From contig NC_083379.1 in the NCBI RefSeq assembly GCF_031755915.1, forward strand, positions 6,087,501 through 6,151,500: 64,000 nt of DNA. The letters run 5' to 3'. Shown piece by piece: positions 47,404-61,459 of this stretch (positions within the stretch are counted from its first letter, which is position 1; every line of letters starts with the position of its first letter). This DNA is from Ziziphus jujuba. Lineage: Eukaryota; Streptophyta; Magnoliopsida; Rosales; Rhamnaceae. The position numbers and the translations under genes were made by a program. Under the pieces are notes generated by a model. That model made no database searches. It was given only the letters and a program-made list of their open reading frames with translations, and was not told the DNA's origin.

Positions 47404-50400
47404 GGGGAAAAAAAAAAGAAAAAAGAAAAGGAGAGCATAAACCTGAAATTCCTGGGCAAAATATATATGCCTGGACACCTTTTGATCAATTGTAATAGAA
47501 GGTAGTTGAAAGTAGATTTTTTATTTCTGTTATATGCAACTGGAATAATCCATCTAATTGTTGAGTACTGATGTAACCATCCCCAACTCCCTTCCTGTGG
47601 AAGGAGAAGGGGATTATTTTTGGCCATCACCAATATTCCAGGAGTGGTAACCTTTATAAGAAGGTACTTATGTCATACTAGTCCTGCGCTTAGCGATGAG
47701 TAGTGAAGTTATTTTTTCTGTTGTATTTTCTCAAGAGTTCATTAATACACCAGTTAACTTACTGAATTCTAGTACAGATTTAAAGCAGGTTACAGAGTTG
47801 CCTGTTAAGTAAATTTAAGTTACCTGTGCAGTTTTAGTGTATGGTCTACATGCTATCTTAATTTAAAAATATCATGAAATGACAGAAACTGATGCAGTTT
47901 GGTTTTTATCGATATGGGAACTAATTATCTAATTTAACTTCAAAGCGGTGAGCATACACTTTATAAAGTTTTTTTTCTTGACTTTGAAAAAGCTATTATA
48001 TCTCTCTGCTAGAATTCTGGGGGGTAAATTCATAAGCCACTAGTACTGTTAAATTCTGTTGCAACTATATCTGTTCAGAAACATGGCAGGAGAAGCAACT
48101 GAATATGCAGATATTTTCTAGTCAGGAAAAAAGTGAAAAGATTGAATGCTAGCTTTTGCATCATGCCGTATTTCTTTTTTTGTTGACATCCATCAGCCTT
48201 ATTTTAGATATTTGATGTGGATAGAATTCTATAGGATTGAATAAGCTACCTATGCATCCTTTTTTTTTTTTTTTTTTTTTTTGCATGTTTGAGATCCCAT
48301 TTTTTGGGCATCATGTTCCTTCAGGATGTAATTCCTTTGGTCTTTTGTTTCTTGCTTCTTTATGTTTAAATTTTAGCTTTTGTATTCATTACCTTTTCTA
48401 AACTGGGATGCTGAACGTTCAAAGTGACCATGTTTATCTTGATGCCAAATTTACTTTAAAGAAAAAGAAAAAAATGTATTCATGTTAACAGTGGGGTAGT
48501 TTTACATTATTGAGCTTGGACTTTCTGACATTATAATCTGCAAAAGGCTTTAAGCCATTCTTCATTATCTTATGGTTAAATTGAGTCTTTTGATTATATA
48601 TCAGGTTCAGTTTGGGATCCACAACCTTGAAATTTTGATCAGGTACTTGTGACCTGAGGTAATTCATCGTAGTCTGTTTATTTAAGTGGATTAACTATTT
48701 ACCATATTGTATTTGTTCAAGAGTCTTCCATTTCGGATTCTGGATATAATTTGATCTTCGTTTCTTCTTAAACAAAATTTATAGTCTGTTATCTTAGAAT
48801 TTACATTCATATCTTTCTTAAAATGTCTCCTGTCCCATCACTGCGAAATTATTTTCTCTGGCACTGTTCCAGATCTCATGTGACACATAATCATTGGACA
48901 TGTCGCCATTTCTTCCCATCACCCTTATTGTGTTTGTGCAGATAGTTTTAAAGGCACTGTAAGTTATAGCAAGAAAGGAAAGGTAGCTTGCTAAGAGCTG
49001 GATCATTATGAGTAAAGCAAGATATGCTGCTAAAATTGTGTCTGCTATCCTAATCCCTTAATGATTATATGATTATATAACTATTGCTAAGATATATATT
49101 GTGTACATGAGTCTTAGAGCTATAAAAGGCCTTTACCTATTTAACAATGTATGTTATGATAGCATATGAAAGAAAAATTGATGATTGCATACTATGGATG
49201 AGTTAAGGTTGAGAAAAAAACCAGGTCATACCCCATAAGGTTATATGTTTGAGATGTCTTATTCTTCAAGAGATTTAAATTTCAAGTGCTGCTAAAGTGT
49301 TCTAATTGACTCAGCCTAGTCTTTTACTAACTGAATCTTTTTCTATGAAGATTCTCATGAAGATCATATGCCTGTGTCATGGAAGCATGCTATGATAATG
49401 CACAAACTTAAAGAGTTTGAATTAGACATTATGAGATTATAAATAGCAAATGAACTGGAAGATGGTTAAATGCATATGAGACTGTATACATTGATAAATC
49501 AACTTGTCGAAACAGGAGTACCCTCCTTATTGGGTAGCTCCCAGGGTCTTTCTTGAGACTTTTGTGCAGATCAAGACAAAAACTGTTAGAATTTCTATTT
49601 AATATCTCGAGAATTCGGAGATAGAGATGCTGGACTACGGGTTTTATAAACTAACTCTCCCTGCTTGTCATTATCTTCTGCTACATTTAGCAATCTTACT
49701 TTTATAATTGTACATGCCTTATCTGCAGGTCATGTGGAGAACTGTAATAGATTTTCTGCTAATGCCAAAATAGTAGGTACGTGGAATCTATTGTTACTAT
49801 CATTCGGAGAAGCCTATAGGTATAGGCATTTGGTCTGGATTTCCATTTCCCAGTCAAACCTTTGTGTGAAACAACATTGAGGGGGGGGGGGAATGTACTC
49901 TTATCCAAAAGAAAACAGAAAATAAGAAGAGAACTGTCAATAATGTTAATGTGATTTCATTTGGAGATAACTGTATTCCATTTCTCGATAATCTTTTGTA
50001 TTCTGTTACCCTGACTATGGACACAATTATAGGGAAAGCAAATATTCCATCTTAACACTTTCTTTGAATATTCACATGAGGTTGTAAAAGTGCTTGGATA
50101 ATCTTCTCTATACTTTATTTGTTGGCTTGTTGCCGCCACTAATTGCTTCTTTGGATCCATTGAAATGCAAGAGGTTGGTTGCTCTGACTTCTTATTTTAT
50201 GATTATATTTTTTCTCGACTTATATTGGTGCATATTGCTGGGTCCCCTTAGTGTTTGCTATTTTCAATCTAGTCTTTCCGATATAAAAACTTCCACTCTA
50301 GGCTTTCCAAACACATAATTGAATTTTTTGACACTCAATGAAAATACTTGCTACATTTTAGTCTGTCAACCAAGTTTTGAGTTAAATGGAGCATTGCAAC

Positions 50401-51408
50401 TTTTTTGAGTTCATACGCTTAATCTCACATTCTGACTCGAAGATGCCCCTTCGTAAAATTTCTGTTCAAATATGTTAGGAAACCTCAAATTTGTTGGAGT
50501 TAAAAATTTAGAGCCTCCTACAAGCCATCAGTTTCCCTGTCAATTCCAGTCTTAAAACTCTAGTTGTAGTTAAAAATTTAGTAGCTCATTATCATTTTAG
50601 AGCCTCCTATAACCAAAGAGTTCGTTTGGTGTCCTTATTTCTCTTCTCAAAATTCCATTTGCATATTTAACATGAATAAATTGAACAACTTAGCTGTCGC
50701 AGTGATGAAATCGAACCTCTGTTGAAGATCCTATCTTTTACGAATTGGAATTGGCCATGAATTCTGCATGTGTTTTCGTTGTTATTGATATAGCAATCAA
50801 AAGAAAAAAACTATTTTCAAATTGACAAACTAATAGAGCAAAAAAATCTCACCCATGGCAATTTCATCTTCAACAATTTTCCAAGAATCAATCGGATTTA
50901 AGAACCTGAATTTCCACAATTTCTTCCGACGAAAAAGAAAAAAGATGGGAAGAATCGAACAATAGAAAAAAAAAACCACGGAGTAGTTTAAACTGTTATG
51001 GGATTACCGCTCTGAGAACAAACACATGTATAACATTTTAATTTTACAAATTTTTTGTTTTTTAAGATAGTAATAGCTACAAATCGGTGATAGTAAACTT
51101 TAATGTAACGAACTACTTTACAATCAAGGAAACCCTGAAAAGTGCACAAAAGCAAGACATGAAATTGAAAGCTGACATGAACATATCACAAAGATGTAAA
51201 CAACAATAAAGATCTACAAAGAAGTTGACAGAAAAGGGCCATGATACTTCCTTCTTTTTACTTATACAAAAATTACATATAAATTAGTGAATATTATCTC
51301 TTTTTTATAATCAAAGGGGCACTTGACCAAAAATGGTATGAGAAACTACCAGTATAAATGGGAATTATGGCTAAATCTAATTTGCGTTATACAGCAGACA
51401 GAAGCAAG
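46172..51408. other. Convergent spacer between SSP4-type and PRP39-type genes
   Basis: I found no gene in 5.2 kb. The left end is the SSP4-type 3' UTR and the right end the PRP39-type 3' UTR. It contains the purine tract at 47180-47437, a T run near 48261-48283, a G run at 49881-49892 and a weak direct repeat near 50495-50615. Open frames here are low-complexity or short and lack family patterns. Confidence 0.55.
47180..47437. repeat. Long polypurine/polypyrimidine tract
   Basis: The plus strand is almost entirely A and G for about 260 bases, including A runs at 47365-47398. The complementary frames encode meaningless Phe/Ser-rich peptides. Such tracts can adopt triplex structure in vitro. 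Confidence 0.85.
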
Positions 51409-53903
51409 TCATTGATCTGGAGGAGTTGAGCGTTGAGAATGTGGAGACAGAGAAAGGACAACTGGTGCACATGCTCCTGAAACGTGAGATGGTGCAGCTC
51501 CTTGGTCCTGCTTAAAATCACAAAAAAAAGTGTTCATGCAAATATCAAATAGGGAGAGAAAGTGAGAAATTCGTCACAGGAAAAAAGAAAAAAGAAATAA
51601 ATAAATAAAGGAATATAACATATGAGCTTCTGTGTTGGTAATATTAGAAAATGCTGGGTGAATATAAAGAAAAAAATGTTCAAGAAAAAGAGAAAAGCAA
51701 GAGAGAAAGAGAGATCCAAAATATGTTTTCTGGTAGTTTTTTTTTCCCATGAGTTTTAAGTTCGTAGAGAGGAACCAAACATTCTTGACATAAGGAACAG
51801 AAGATTGGGCGGCCTAAGATGGTCAAAAGTAAGGGTGTAATTTGTCATTGACAGATAAAATAATTATGACCTCTTTATGTACATTTTCTTCATTTTTTTT
51901 TTTTTTTTTTTTTTTGTTTACCTCTTATAATTTGTCATATGCATCTGTTAAATAATGCTCCACGGTTCGATTTTAAAACTTAACTCAAATGAAAAAGAAT
52001 AAAATTGTATACCTCACAACGAAGCAAAAGAATATTGTTATTTTTTCTCATAAACATATCCCAGTAGTTTATACCTGTTGGCAATAGTTGCCATTCCATT
52101 CCTGAATCTGTGGTGTACCATTTTGCTGCTGGTGTTGTCTCTGTTCTAAAGGTAGTTGTTGTGGCTGCTGTACTACTTGCTGCATGCAATGTTGTTGCTG
52201 GTGGAACAGAAATTGGTGCTGTTGCAACTGGGGCTGTTGCAGTTGAAAATAATGTTGTTGAAGTTGTAACTGCTGCTGCTGATACTGTTGTGATGAAAGC
52301 TGCTGGGGTTGTTGCTGTTGCTGTTGCTGTTGAATTTGTTGTTGTTGTAGAAGAAACTGTTGCTGTTGGTAGTAATAATATTGCCACCACTGATTATATG
52401 CTTGACTATTCTGCGTCGCCTGCTGTCCTTCGCCTTGCACCGGATAATGAGATATCTGTGGAGCAGTAGCTTGGGTAGACAGTTGAGACTGATATGAGGA
52501 ATAATTTGACTGCTGAACATTTTGCAGAGGCCAGGAAATAGGTGTTGTCATGTTACCGGGGCCAGTAGCTGCCTGATGGTGAACTTGTGCTTGGCTGACT
52601 TGCTGAACTTGTGGGCTCTGTGTAGAAGCAATTTGAGGATAGTGGCCTTGACTCATAGGCATTGAACTGCCCATTTCAGCTGGTGGGTATTGTTGTGGTG
52701 AAGCCTGCCGTTGCTGATGTGGTTTTCTTTGCATATGCCCACGAGGCCCAAATTTGGAGTCTCTACGAGCTTTACCAGAATTATTCATTTGAGACCAGTT
52801 CCCACCAATATTTGCAGGCACATTTGACTGAGGTAGTGGCTGTGTTGGCACAGGATTTTGATAACTCCTAGCAGAATCAGAAGCTCCATCTTCATTAATA
52901 TTGCAATTGCTCTCTCTCATGCTCTCATTCACATTACTAGTTTCTTGAGGAGCTTTACAATTGAGAGGCATTGGTGGAACTGAATCTGGAGACATACTAC
53001 CCTGAGGGTGTAACGAAAGACTTGCCAGTGATGGTGGTTTCAGATCTTGCTCAGACTCAAGGTCATTCTCTTGCTTAACATCATTTCCATTCGAGTATTC
53101 TTGTGAAGCTTGTATACATCCAGTTTCTTCAGTCACTTGACATACTAAATCTGAAGTAATATTTGGTTCAGCAGTATTTTCTCTATGCTGCTCAGAAACT
53201 TCTGGTTCTGAGGCAGCTTTTGTAGGCTGTTCGGAAGCCTCCAGAGCTGGCAATTTTAATTTTTGTGGTTCATTGTAGGGTTCTCCTGATTGAAGCTGGT
53301 CAATGATGGCATGCTCAAATTGAATATCTTGATTTTCAGGTGATGTCAGTTTCTGGACTGATACTTGATCAGTGGAACCCTGAGCAGACATGTCCTCAGA
53401 TGTTTGTGGCAGTGGAAGTTTCTTGTCTTGTAATGTGAGCTGGATCTGGTGGTCAGAACTACAATGTCCAGCTGGCTGCTGAGGCATCATGTCGTCGTAT
53501 TTGGCTTCCCCTCTTCCTTCCTCAGTCAATTTTAAGTCTTTTGGCATAGTTGACTGCTCATAGAAATTCCTGATAGAGTATGGAAACAACCGTATATGCT
53601 GATTCCAGGCCCTTCTAACTTCATCAATATTTCCACAGAGGTCAACAAACTGCTATTATCATACACTTAATTAGAGTTTTTGAAACAGAGGAAAAAATAC
53701 ATTTATATACTATACTAAATAAAAAATAAAGCAATCAAAGGAAAACTAGGTTGTTTTTTATCGTTGTATCCAGGGATGCATATCTAAGTAGCCAGCAGAA
53801 ATTCAAGTCTACCTTTTCATAGAAGACAAAAACTTTCAATAGAAATAATCTAAACAGGACGACCAGCAGTTTTAGGTTTCCCTTTTCATAAGTATTTAAA
53901 TTC

Positions 53904-53940
<37 letters not shown>

Positions 53941-56900
53941 TTTTCCTTTGAGAATACAAGATTTAGAATAGATATCGTGAATGAAAGCTCAGCATATTCC
54001 CAAAAAAAGAGCCAAAAAGATCATTAATGTGGATATTTAGGCAATAGACAAATATAAGTCTCGGAAATCAAGTCATGGCATGGACTCTGTTCTGCTAAGG
54101 GTCTTCTGAAACCTTAATCTTTTCCCCTTCCCAATGTAATCGAAAGGAAATTGTGATTTCTGTGATAAACTGCCTTCCAAGCACACTTAAGCCTCTCTGT
54201 ATGCACCCCTTAATGAACCCCTATTACCATTGTCATGCAACTTATAAGTGCTTCCAATAACATAATGACATAATGAATCATGTTCCAAAGGAAATATTGA
54301 GAGGTATTGTCCCAGTATAACATACTTCCTATATGCTGCCCAAAGAGAATTAGGTAGAGAAACCATCTTCCTATTGACCAAGTGGTATATTTTACCTTGT
54401 CCACTGCCCTACCAGAGAAAGTTCCTCATGGTCTTTCAAAAATAAAACCCCCATATTCTTAAATATTAGAGAAAACATCAATCAGTAGATTGATTGATAC
54501 AAAGAGTTGTTTTAACTAAGATACTCGCCTCTTGTTTACTCAAGAGTCCAATTTTTTCAATCACTGAGTCACAAAAATTAAAAGCTCTAGGATAACTGAG
54601 AAGTGATCACCCATGCATGACATACCTTGTGGTTAATGGGAAGTAAACATACATCCATGTTGAATGAGAATAGGCTATCAAACATAACATATTTAACTGC
54701 AGCATTAAAGACAGAAAGAATGGGGCATATACAACAAAAAAAGAGGAAAAAAAAAGACCAAGAAACCAAATCAGGATCTTCACTGCTTTTTTTACTTTCC
54801 TCAAGATCAGAAACGATGAAACTACCATATTATGAAAAAAGATGGAATTTTAACCTCTAAATATAAATTTGAAACATCCTCTGCATCCTTCATATTCAAA
54901 CGTGGAGATACATCCGACCCTGGAGATATTGCATTAGATATGATTGTGTCTACTATGTTTATGTGGTGCTTCCCTCCATGAATCATTGCAAAATTTATCA
55001 ATTCCTGCAGAATAACAATAATAATAAAATCAAGCATCCGAAATAAACTTGGACTTAAACAGCTCTTATTAGTTGAACGGCTCTTATTCTTTCTGATAAG
55101 TTATTTTTCTCTAATAACAAATTAAATTATATTAATATGCTACTGCAGGGCAGTAGTTGATCGAGCAACTAAAGAATTAGCCAACTCTAGCAGTACATTT
55201 CAATTGTCATAAAAAAAGTGAGATGTGGCCTCAAGTGACAGACAATGCTTTTCTTCTTCATGGTATCAGTAGCTTTTAAAATTAAATTGACACAGGCAAC
55301 AAAAGGCTTTTGGTGCTGAAATTTGTAAACATTTTCAGTATGAGTTATGTCCCAATTTCAGAAACAGTGATATGACTTGATGTTTAAAAGGCATGTACCT
55401 CTAGAAGTAACTTGCAGTGAGGCAAGTGTTTGATGCCGTCTATTAAGACATCTCTAGCAGCATCTGCGCTATTAGTAATCTGTGAACAGAAAAAAAAAGC
55501 TAATAATTATATTGGAAATTAGCAGACTAATTCTACAAATATCAAAGTTAAGAGAAAAACACATTGAGGTGCCCTGAGGAAATAAACTGTCTTCAAGAAG
55601 GTACTTGGCAAAAACTCAATGCAGTAGTTTGATGTTACTTTGTCCTCGAGTATACATTTGAATCAAAGGTGAATAATTTGTTTGGTTCGTGCATATCTCT
55701 CTCAAACTTAAGAAAGCACAAATGAGCATTTCTCCTATGTAAAATCTTTTTATGAGAAGATAAAAGACAAATTTCACAGATGCAGTAAAAGCATTTAGAT
55801 GTAAAAGTGTCCACTAATAAATTCTGACAACCAATTTTTTATAGTTATCATATAAATCCCTATGCTGAGAAGTTAGCTGTGCCTGAATTACATAAATTAC
55901 ATACCATGTATTTTAGTCGAGAAAAACGAATATATAAAAGAGGAAGGCTATGTAGCTTTTTCTTCACTGCTGCCATTTCTAGTGCTTCTTCATATACCTT
56001 AGAAGCTGCCATAAAATTTCCCTAGCAAATTATAAAAACAAATGTATAACATTATTTTAAATCTACATAATATATATAGTAGAGAACTTGATTTTTTTTT
56101 TTTTTTTTCCCTAGGCATTTAAATACCAGACGTCTTTCCATGTTAGCCTTTACTGTAACATTCTCTACAAAGTTAGAATCTGAATCTGTGTGACAATGAA
56201 GAAGAGCTTCCTGGGCGCCAAATGCATCTCCTTTATGCTCCTTATACCTGGCACCGAAAAGATGAATGACTGGCACTCTCTGCAATGAACATATGAAGGG
56301 CCATAAACATCTCCAATCATGTACAAAGCAATTGAGTCAAGGCATCCTAACTAAAAGAAGCAATCAATCAAGTTTCAGCATAGCATGAACTTGTCTTAGA
56401 GTTAGAGTAATGTAGAATACAGGAAAAAATCCTGATTTAGCCAATTTGGTAACTTCTATTCATGTTGGAAGAAATATACTTTCTTACAAGTTATTTCAAT
56501 AAAGCTGTGGTAAAAACTAAATTTATGTAGTGTTGGTGAGTTAATTAATGCTGGTTCATTAAATTGCTTAGCAAACAACAAGCTCCCCTATTTCACCCAA
56601 AAAAAAAAAAAAAGAAAAAAAGAAAGAGAAGCTCCCCTCAAGACTGATTTAACTCAGATGCAGAATTATATTTTAAAATATAATATGTATTGTTAAGCTA
56701 AATGGTACTCGTTCAAAGTATTTCCATAAGTTTGTAGCTCTATGACCTCACTGCAGTTTCAAAATTTTTTCTATCACAGCTTCTTATCAAATTATTGATA
56801 CTGCATTTAACATCAAAATTTTCACGGCCAAGGCCAAAAATTTTGTGCTTTTGGTGTCTGCTTAGTAGTATGTAGTACTTCTATAATCTATTTCCTAATA

Positions 56901-59900
56901 TATATGTTTAGTATAAAAACAGAAATCATAGGGACTAACAGAATAACAGATTAGATATCATCTGTATTCCAAACGACAATGAGTACCTGGTGTCTAAGAA
57001 TAAAAACCTCTATGCAAGAACTTCTCAATTTATATAGACAAACAATGAACAGAGTATCCATAAAACAATTGGAGCCAGTGCCTTCAAATTGAAACTTACA
57101 TTTATAAAAATTCGTGTTGCTCGGTCCAGAGCATAGTTTGAAATCTCTCTTCCTCCCTTAGTTTCCATGAAATCCACGTAACGCATCCAAAACTCAGGGT
57201 AATTAGCACAAGGAATCAAGCATCTCTCATAAAGTTTAACTGCCTATAGCCAATATCAAGTGTCCATAGAAACATAAAGTTAAAAAGAATTTTTATTTTA
57301 TTTTATTTTTAATCAAAAATCAACTAGCAAAGTTTCCTGAAGCACAAGGATTAAAAGCATACCCAGTCAAAATCCCCTTGCTTCTCAACAAAGTCCACAT
57401 ACCGATGCCAATTCTCCAACTGATTAGCATCTAGTGACTTGACATGGAAGTAAGACCTCCGTATGTTTGTCTCAAAAGTGACAATTTTTTCATCCAATTG
57501 ACATGCTTCCCGATATAACAATTCTCCAATAGTTAGATATTTATGCAGTGCTTTTGAACTGGCTAAGCCAATAGATGGCTCCAACAGCTCTTTGACAACA
57601 CAGGAAATTTGATCTTTATGAACTTCTTCATTAGACAAAGGTTCTGACTGATCCAGTGTAGAACTACCATGGCATCCCATTTCCTCTTCCCACAAGGCAC
57701 CCAACCTCTTAAAACTGAAAAGAATATGGATTAATGTTTTTCCTTTCTGTAAACTTTGAAGTAATCCATGGAACCAGTAAACATACCTATGAAAATAGTG
57801 ATGCAACATTTTGGTTGGAAATCTAAGGGCTTCAATGTAAATGTGTGCCAATGAACTCCATTGCCGCTGAGATAACTCAAATTCAATGTATTTGTCCCAT
57901 AAAGTATGACATAAGTAATCTCTACCAACAAATGACAAGCCTCGTTTAAATAACCTATCAGAAAAAGTTAAAAGAGAAAAAAATGAATTGCCTAAATGTG
58001 CATGATTCTCCCTCAGGAAGCAAAAACAATCTACAGAATCAAAACCCTCCAAATGCTGAAGAAGCCTAATCTATTTATAAACAAAACAAAACTGGGTCTT
58101 ACAATTTATTTAATATTACTTCTCTGCTTGATCATTTTACATTAGATTTCTAAATTTATAATCTGAAAAACTTTTATTTTTTATAAGTACACTGAATCAA
58201 CATAATATTTGCTAAGTATATCCCTTAAAGTTTTTATACTGCCTGGTTGTTTTGTCAAGGCACCAATTAACACTGCCACCTATACAAACCAGCAATGAAG
58301 AATTGTTTTCGCCTGCATTTCAATTTGCCCCCTTAACATTTTTCAGAAGGAATTCAACTAAGCCAAATATCAAATTGGTCTCTCCCTTAATTTTTTGCCA
58401 GAATTTAACGATATTGACCAACCAACATTCAAATAGATAACCAATAAAAACAGTATATGTTTAAAGCATTATTTTTTAACAAAATCGAAAGAATAAATGG
58501 ACAATAAATTTTTCCCTTTCATTTTGATCTAATTTTTTAAGATTTAAACATGTATAATTTATACAGGCTATCTATTACATGGTTGTTTGTCAATTTCGTC
58601 CAACTTTAACAAGAAATAAATGGGAGGGGCCAATATAATAGTTCAGGGGTAAAACTGCTTCAAAAAGATATAAAAGTTTTTAGGGGCCAAATTCAAAAAG
58701 GTATAAAATTTCATGGGGTTTTTTTGTAGTTTTCCCCAAACAAAGTAACATCTCCATGCAGTGATAGTTTGAATACAACTTATTACATTTTTCATTTTCT
58801 TTTCAAGCAAAGAATGACATTCCATTTTTTATGGGATTGGTAAATAATACAGAATGCTAAACAAAGTTAGTTTAGTATATTGACATGATTGAGATTGAGA
58901 ACTTCTGAAGCATTTTTTTCTTCCCTTAAATCAAGAATTACCTACGTATATCAGAAGGATCCTCAAAAGCTGACATACTGAAGATAGAGTATTCAACCCA
59001 TACACCAACACAGTACGTAGCAGATTGTACGGCTCGTTCAAAAATTTCAACAACCTTGTCAACGGAGCATAAGCGAGCCTTGTGATAAGCATACTTCGTC
59101 CAGTATCCATGGCACAAAGGAAACTTAGACAAGAAGGAGTCATAAACTAAACATATTTTCTCTATGTCATCCTGCAGTGATAGGCCAAAATATCTTTATT
59201 TGCATTCCGCATTCGAATTTAAGAGTAGCAAAATGCAATAATCAAGTACTGAATGGCAGGAAACTAGACAGATAAGTCAAAAAGTTTTGCCAGAGCCAAA
59301 CTATTCACAATTAGTAGTTACAAGTTTTTCAGTAAAAGCTATTAAAAATCATGGAAAGAGCACCGCCCAGTGTGTATATGAGGACGGCCAATATCTTTCT
59401 TAAACACAATTTCAATTAAGGAAAAGTTAACTTCTTCATTAACTTTCTTAATACTATCATAACACACTTTACCCAAAAGTGGCCACTTATGTACATTTTT
59501 CTTGACTAACCACACATTTGCTCTGCAAAATTGCAATACTGTATGAATTAAAAAGAAAGTGGCAAAAGAGGGGGACCAAAAAAAAAAAAAAAAAAAAACA
59601 AAAACAAAAAAAAAAACAAAAACAAAAAAAAAAAACAAAAAACAAAAAAAAAAGACCAATCATCCTTGATTCATTTGTGATTATTTTTAACTCAGGTTAT
59701 CTAACCTTATTCCTTAATTTATGTCACTCTAATTATCATATAATAATTTCAATTCTTGTAAATTGCTTGCCATAACCATATCAATCAAATTGTAGATTAT
59801 ATATATATACACACACAAAATTGAGAACCACCAACAATAAAGAAGGACAAAGTATCACCCAATTATTAAGTGTGGTCATTGAGCTTACAGGATATGTTTT

Positions 59901-60825
59901 CTCGATCTCTGAAATAAGGGAAGTCCATTCATCAAAGTCTAACGAGCATTTAGCAATAACTTCATGGAGTTTGAGCTCCTTAGAACCAGCTGGAGAGAGA
60001 GAGTGTATGTTTGTTTATCAGCATACCACTATTAATTGAGTGCTCAAACTTTAGACTAAACAAAGGATGAAGCAAAATAACTCCACTTTTGCAGAGCGGA
60101 TTTTATCCTCCAGTGAATTGATAAACACATACATCAAATAAATAAAAAATGCAAACAAGACCTTTCAGAGAGCATATTATCAAGCAAGACAATTTCTTGG
60201 AAGAAGAAGTATTCATTTTTCAACACATTAGTTTTCACAAAATATCGATTTTTGGCTAGATAAATATGCTAACTTTCAAATGAAACGTAAACAAAGTGAA
60301 CTTGTAAGAAATTCAAAATTTAAAGCCTCGTAATAATAGAACATAGAGAACTACAAAATGAAATATTCTTCTTTCAATTGAATAAACCTACATACCGACA
60401 TTGAGAAATCCGATAGTCAAAGAAATAAAATTGCAATTCTTTATGACATTACAAAATTTATATGGCGTAAAGTGATAAAATTTTACGAGCAAAACATGGA
60501 ATTACAATTCAAAGAACAAAGCAAAAACAGTTTGATGTTCCTCAGCAAATGAGCCAAAACGGTTTCATATTTCTTCATAAATCAAAACTCCACATGAAAA
60601 ACGAATTCCGATACATATTCATGGAAAACGATTCCACTGCCAATCAAAAAATGAGAATAAAATGCTTTAATCGTAACCTGATGTAATTTTGCTAAGAAAC
60701 CTTTTAAACAATGTAGGATAATTTGTGAGATATGCTATAAAAGATTAAAAAAAGGTTTTACCAGGAAACTCGGACTCCATAGGTTGAGCAGCCTCAGTTT
60801 CAGTGTTACCAATTTGATCCTCCAT
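51409..60825 (-). CDS. PRP39: PRP39-like U1 snRNP splicing factor with glutamine-rich tail
   Basis: Twelve exons join in frame to 1077 residues: 60825-60762, 59989-59889, 59171-58942, 57954-57787, 57714-57363, 57243-57100, 56279-56127, 56021-55905, 55479-55399, 55004-54855, 53649-52075 and 51507-51409. The first half is a run of HAT/TPR-like repeats (FDEWTSLISEIEKTY, LCHGYWTKYAYHKARLCSVD, YPEFWMRYVDFMETKGG, MERRLGNFMAASKVYEEALE, EVRRAWNQHIRLFPYS), the hallmark of Prp39. Prp39 works with Prp42, or as a homodimer, in the U1 snRNP to help recognise 5' splice sites in the nucleus. From about residue 680 the large exon 11 becomes Gln/Pro/Ser-rich with long Gln runs, unlike yeast or animal Prp39. 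ATG 60825 is the first in frame; upstream in-frame codons lack ATG. It fits Arabidopsis At5g46400 (PRP39-2). Confidence 0.93.
52180..52390 (-). repeat. CAG/CAA-rich glutamine-coding tract in PRP39-like exon 11
   Basis: Mixed CAG and CAA codons encode clusters of up to eight glutamines mixed with Leu, Phe, His and Tyr. The mixed codons mean it is not a pure trinucleotide microsatellite. It is likely an intrinsically disordered, prion-like stretch. Confidence 0.9.
53906..53939. repeat. 34-base T run
   Basis: A plain T homopolymer in an intron of the PRP39-like gene. A similar (CAAAAA)-type run lies at 59578-59652. Confidence 0.9.
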
Positions 60826-61459
60826 TGCCAAAACCTCAAAACTAGGGAGCCGTAGAACCACAACAATTGGGGCTGAAACGGAAGACTTGGTGTTATTTGT
60901 GTTATTTCTCTCCTCCCACACCGCTTCAGCCTTCACGAGTGGAGAGACACTGTTCGGCTGACTGGGCTACTAAAACCCATCCTAGATTTTCCAATTTAAT
61001 AAAATGAAAAAATAAAATAAAATAACTTTACGAGCTTACCAAGTTTTGAAGCACACGATATTCGCATTTTTTTAAAATAAAAATTGGTAGGAAAGCGAGC
61101 TATGTACCAACCACTTGTTTTTTTAGAACCATACCCAGTTTCAAGGAAGAAAAAAAAAAAAAGGGAAGAAGAAGAAGAAAAACATACATTTTTTTTTTTT
61201 AATCATTTTGAAGAAAATTCCCAATTTTTGCATTGAAAATTATGTATATAATCCTAATTATTATTTATCTACAAGGACCTTCAATTAACTTGTTTATGTG
61301 AGTTTTTGCATAGACAATTAAATTAGCAATTCTTAAAAAATATATATAAACAAAATAAAATTAGTCAAAATAATCAAATTAAAAAATAATAAGGGAGGGG
61401 ATTTCCATATTTATATGGATGTCAAATGAATGCAACAGTTCATTAATAATTAATAGAGT
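60826..61459. other. Spacer: PRP39-like promoter and CHX 3' UTR
   Basis: The two minus-strand genes are in tandem here, so this 0.6-kb gap should hold the 3' end of the CHX transcript and the promoter of the PRP39-like gene. It is AT-rich with poly(A) and poly(T) near 61148 and 61191. No clear TATA box was chosen. Confidence 0.5.

Noticed and set aside
47082..47633. 183-residue open frame on the minus strand
   Set aside because: Its length comes from the polypurine tract; the product is almost only Phe, Ser and Leu.
49480..49880. Possible small gene in the SSP4-PRP39 spacer
   Set aside because: Open frames are short, and neither composition nor splice signals support a gene.
52110..52469. 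119-residue Val/Ala-rich plus-strand frame
   Set aside because: Complement of the glutamine-coding repeats in the PRP39-like exon.
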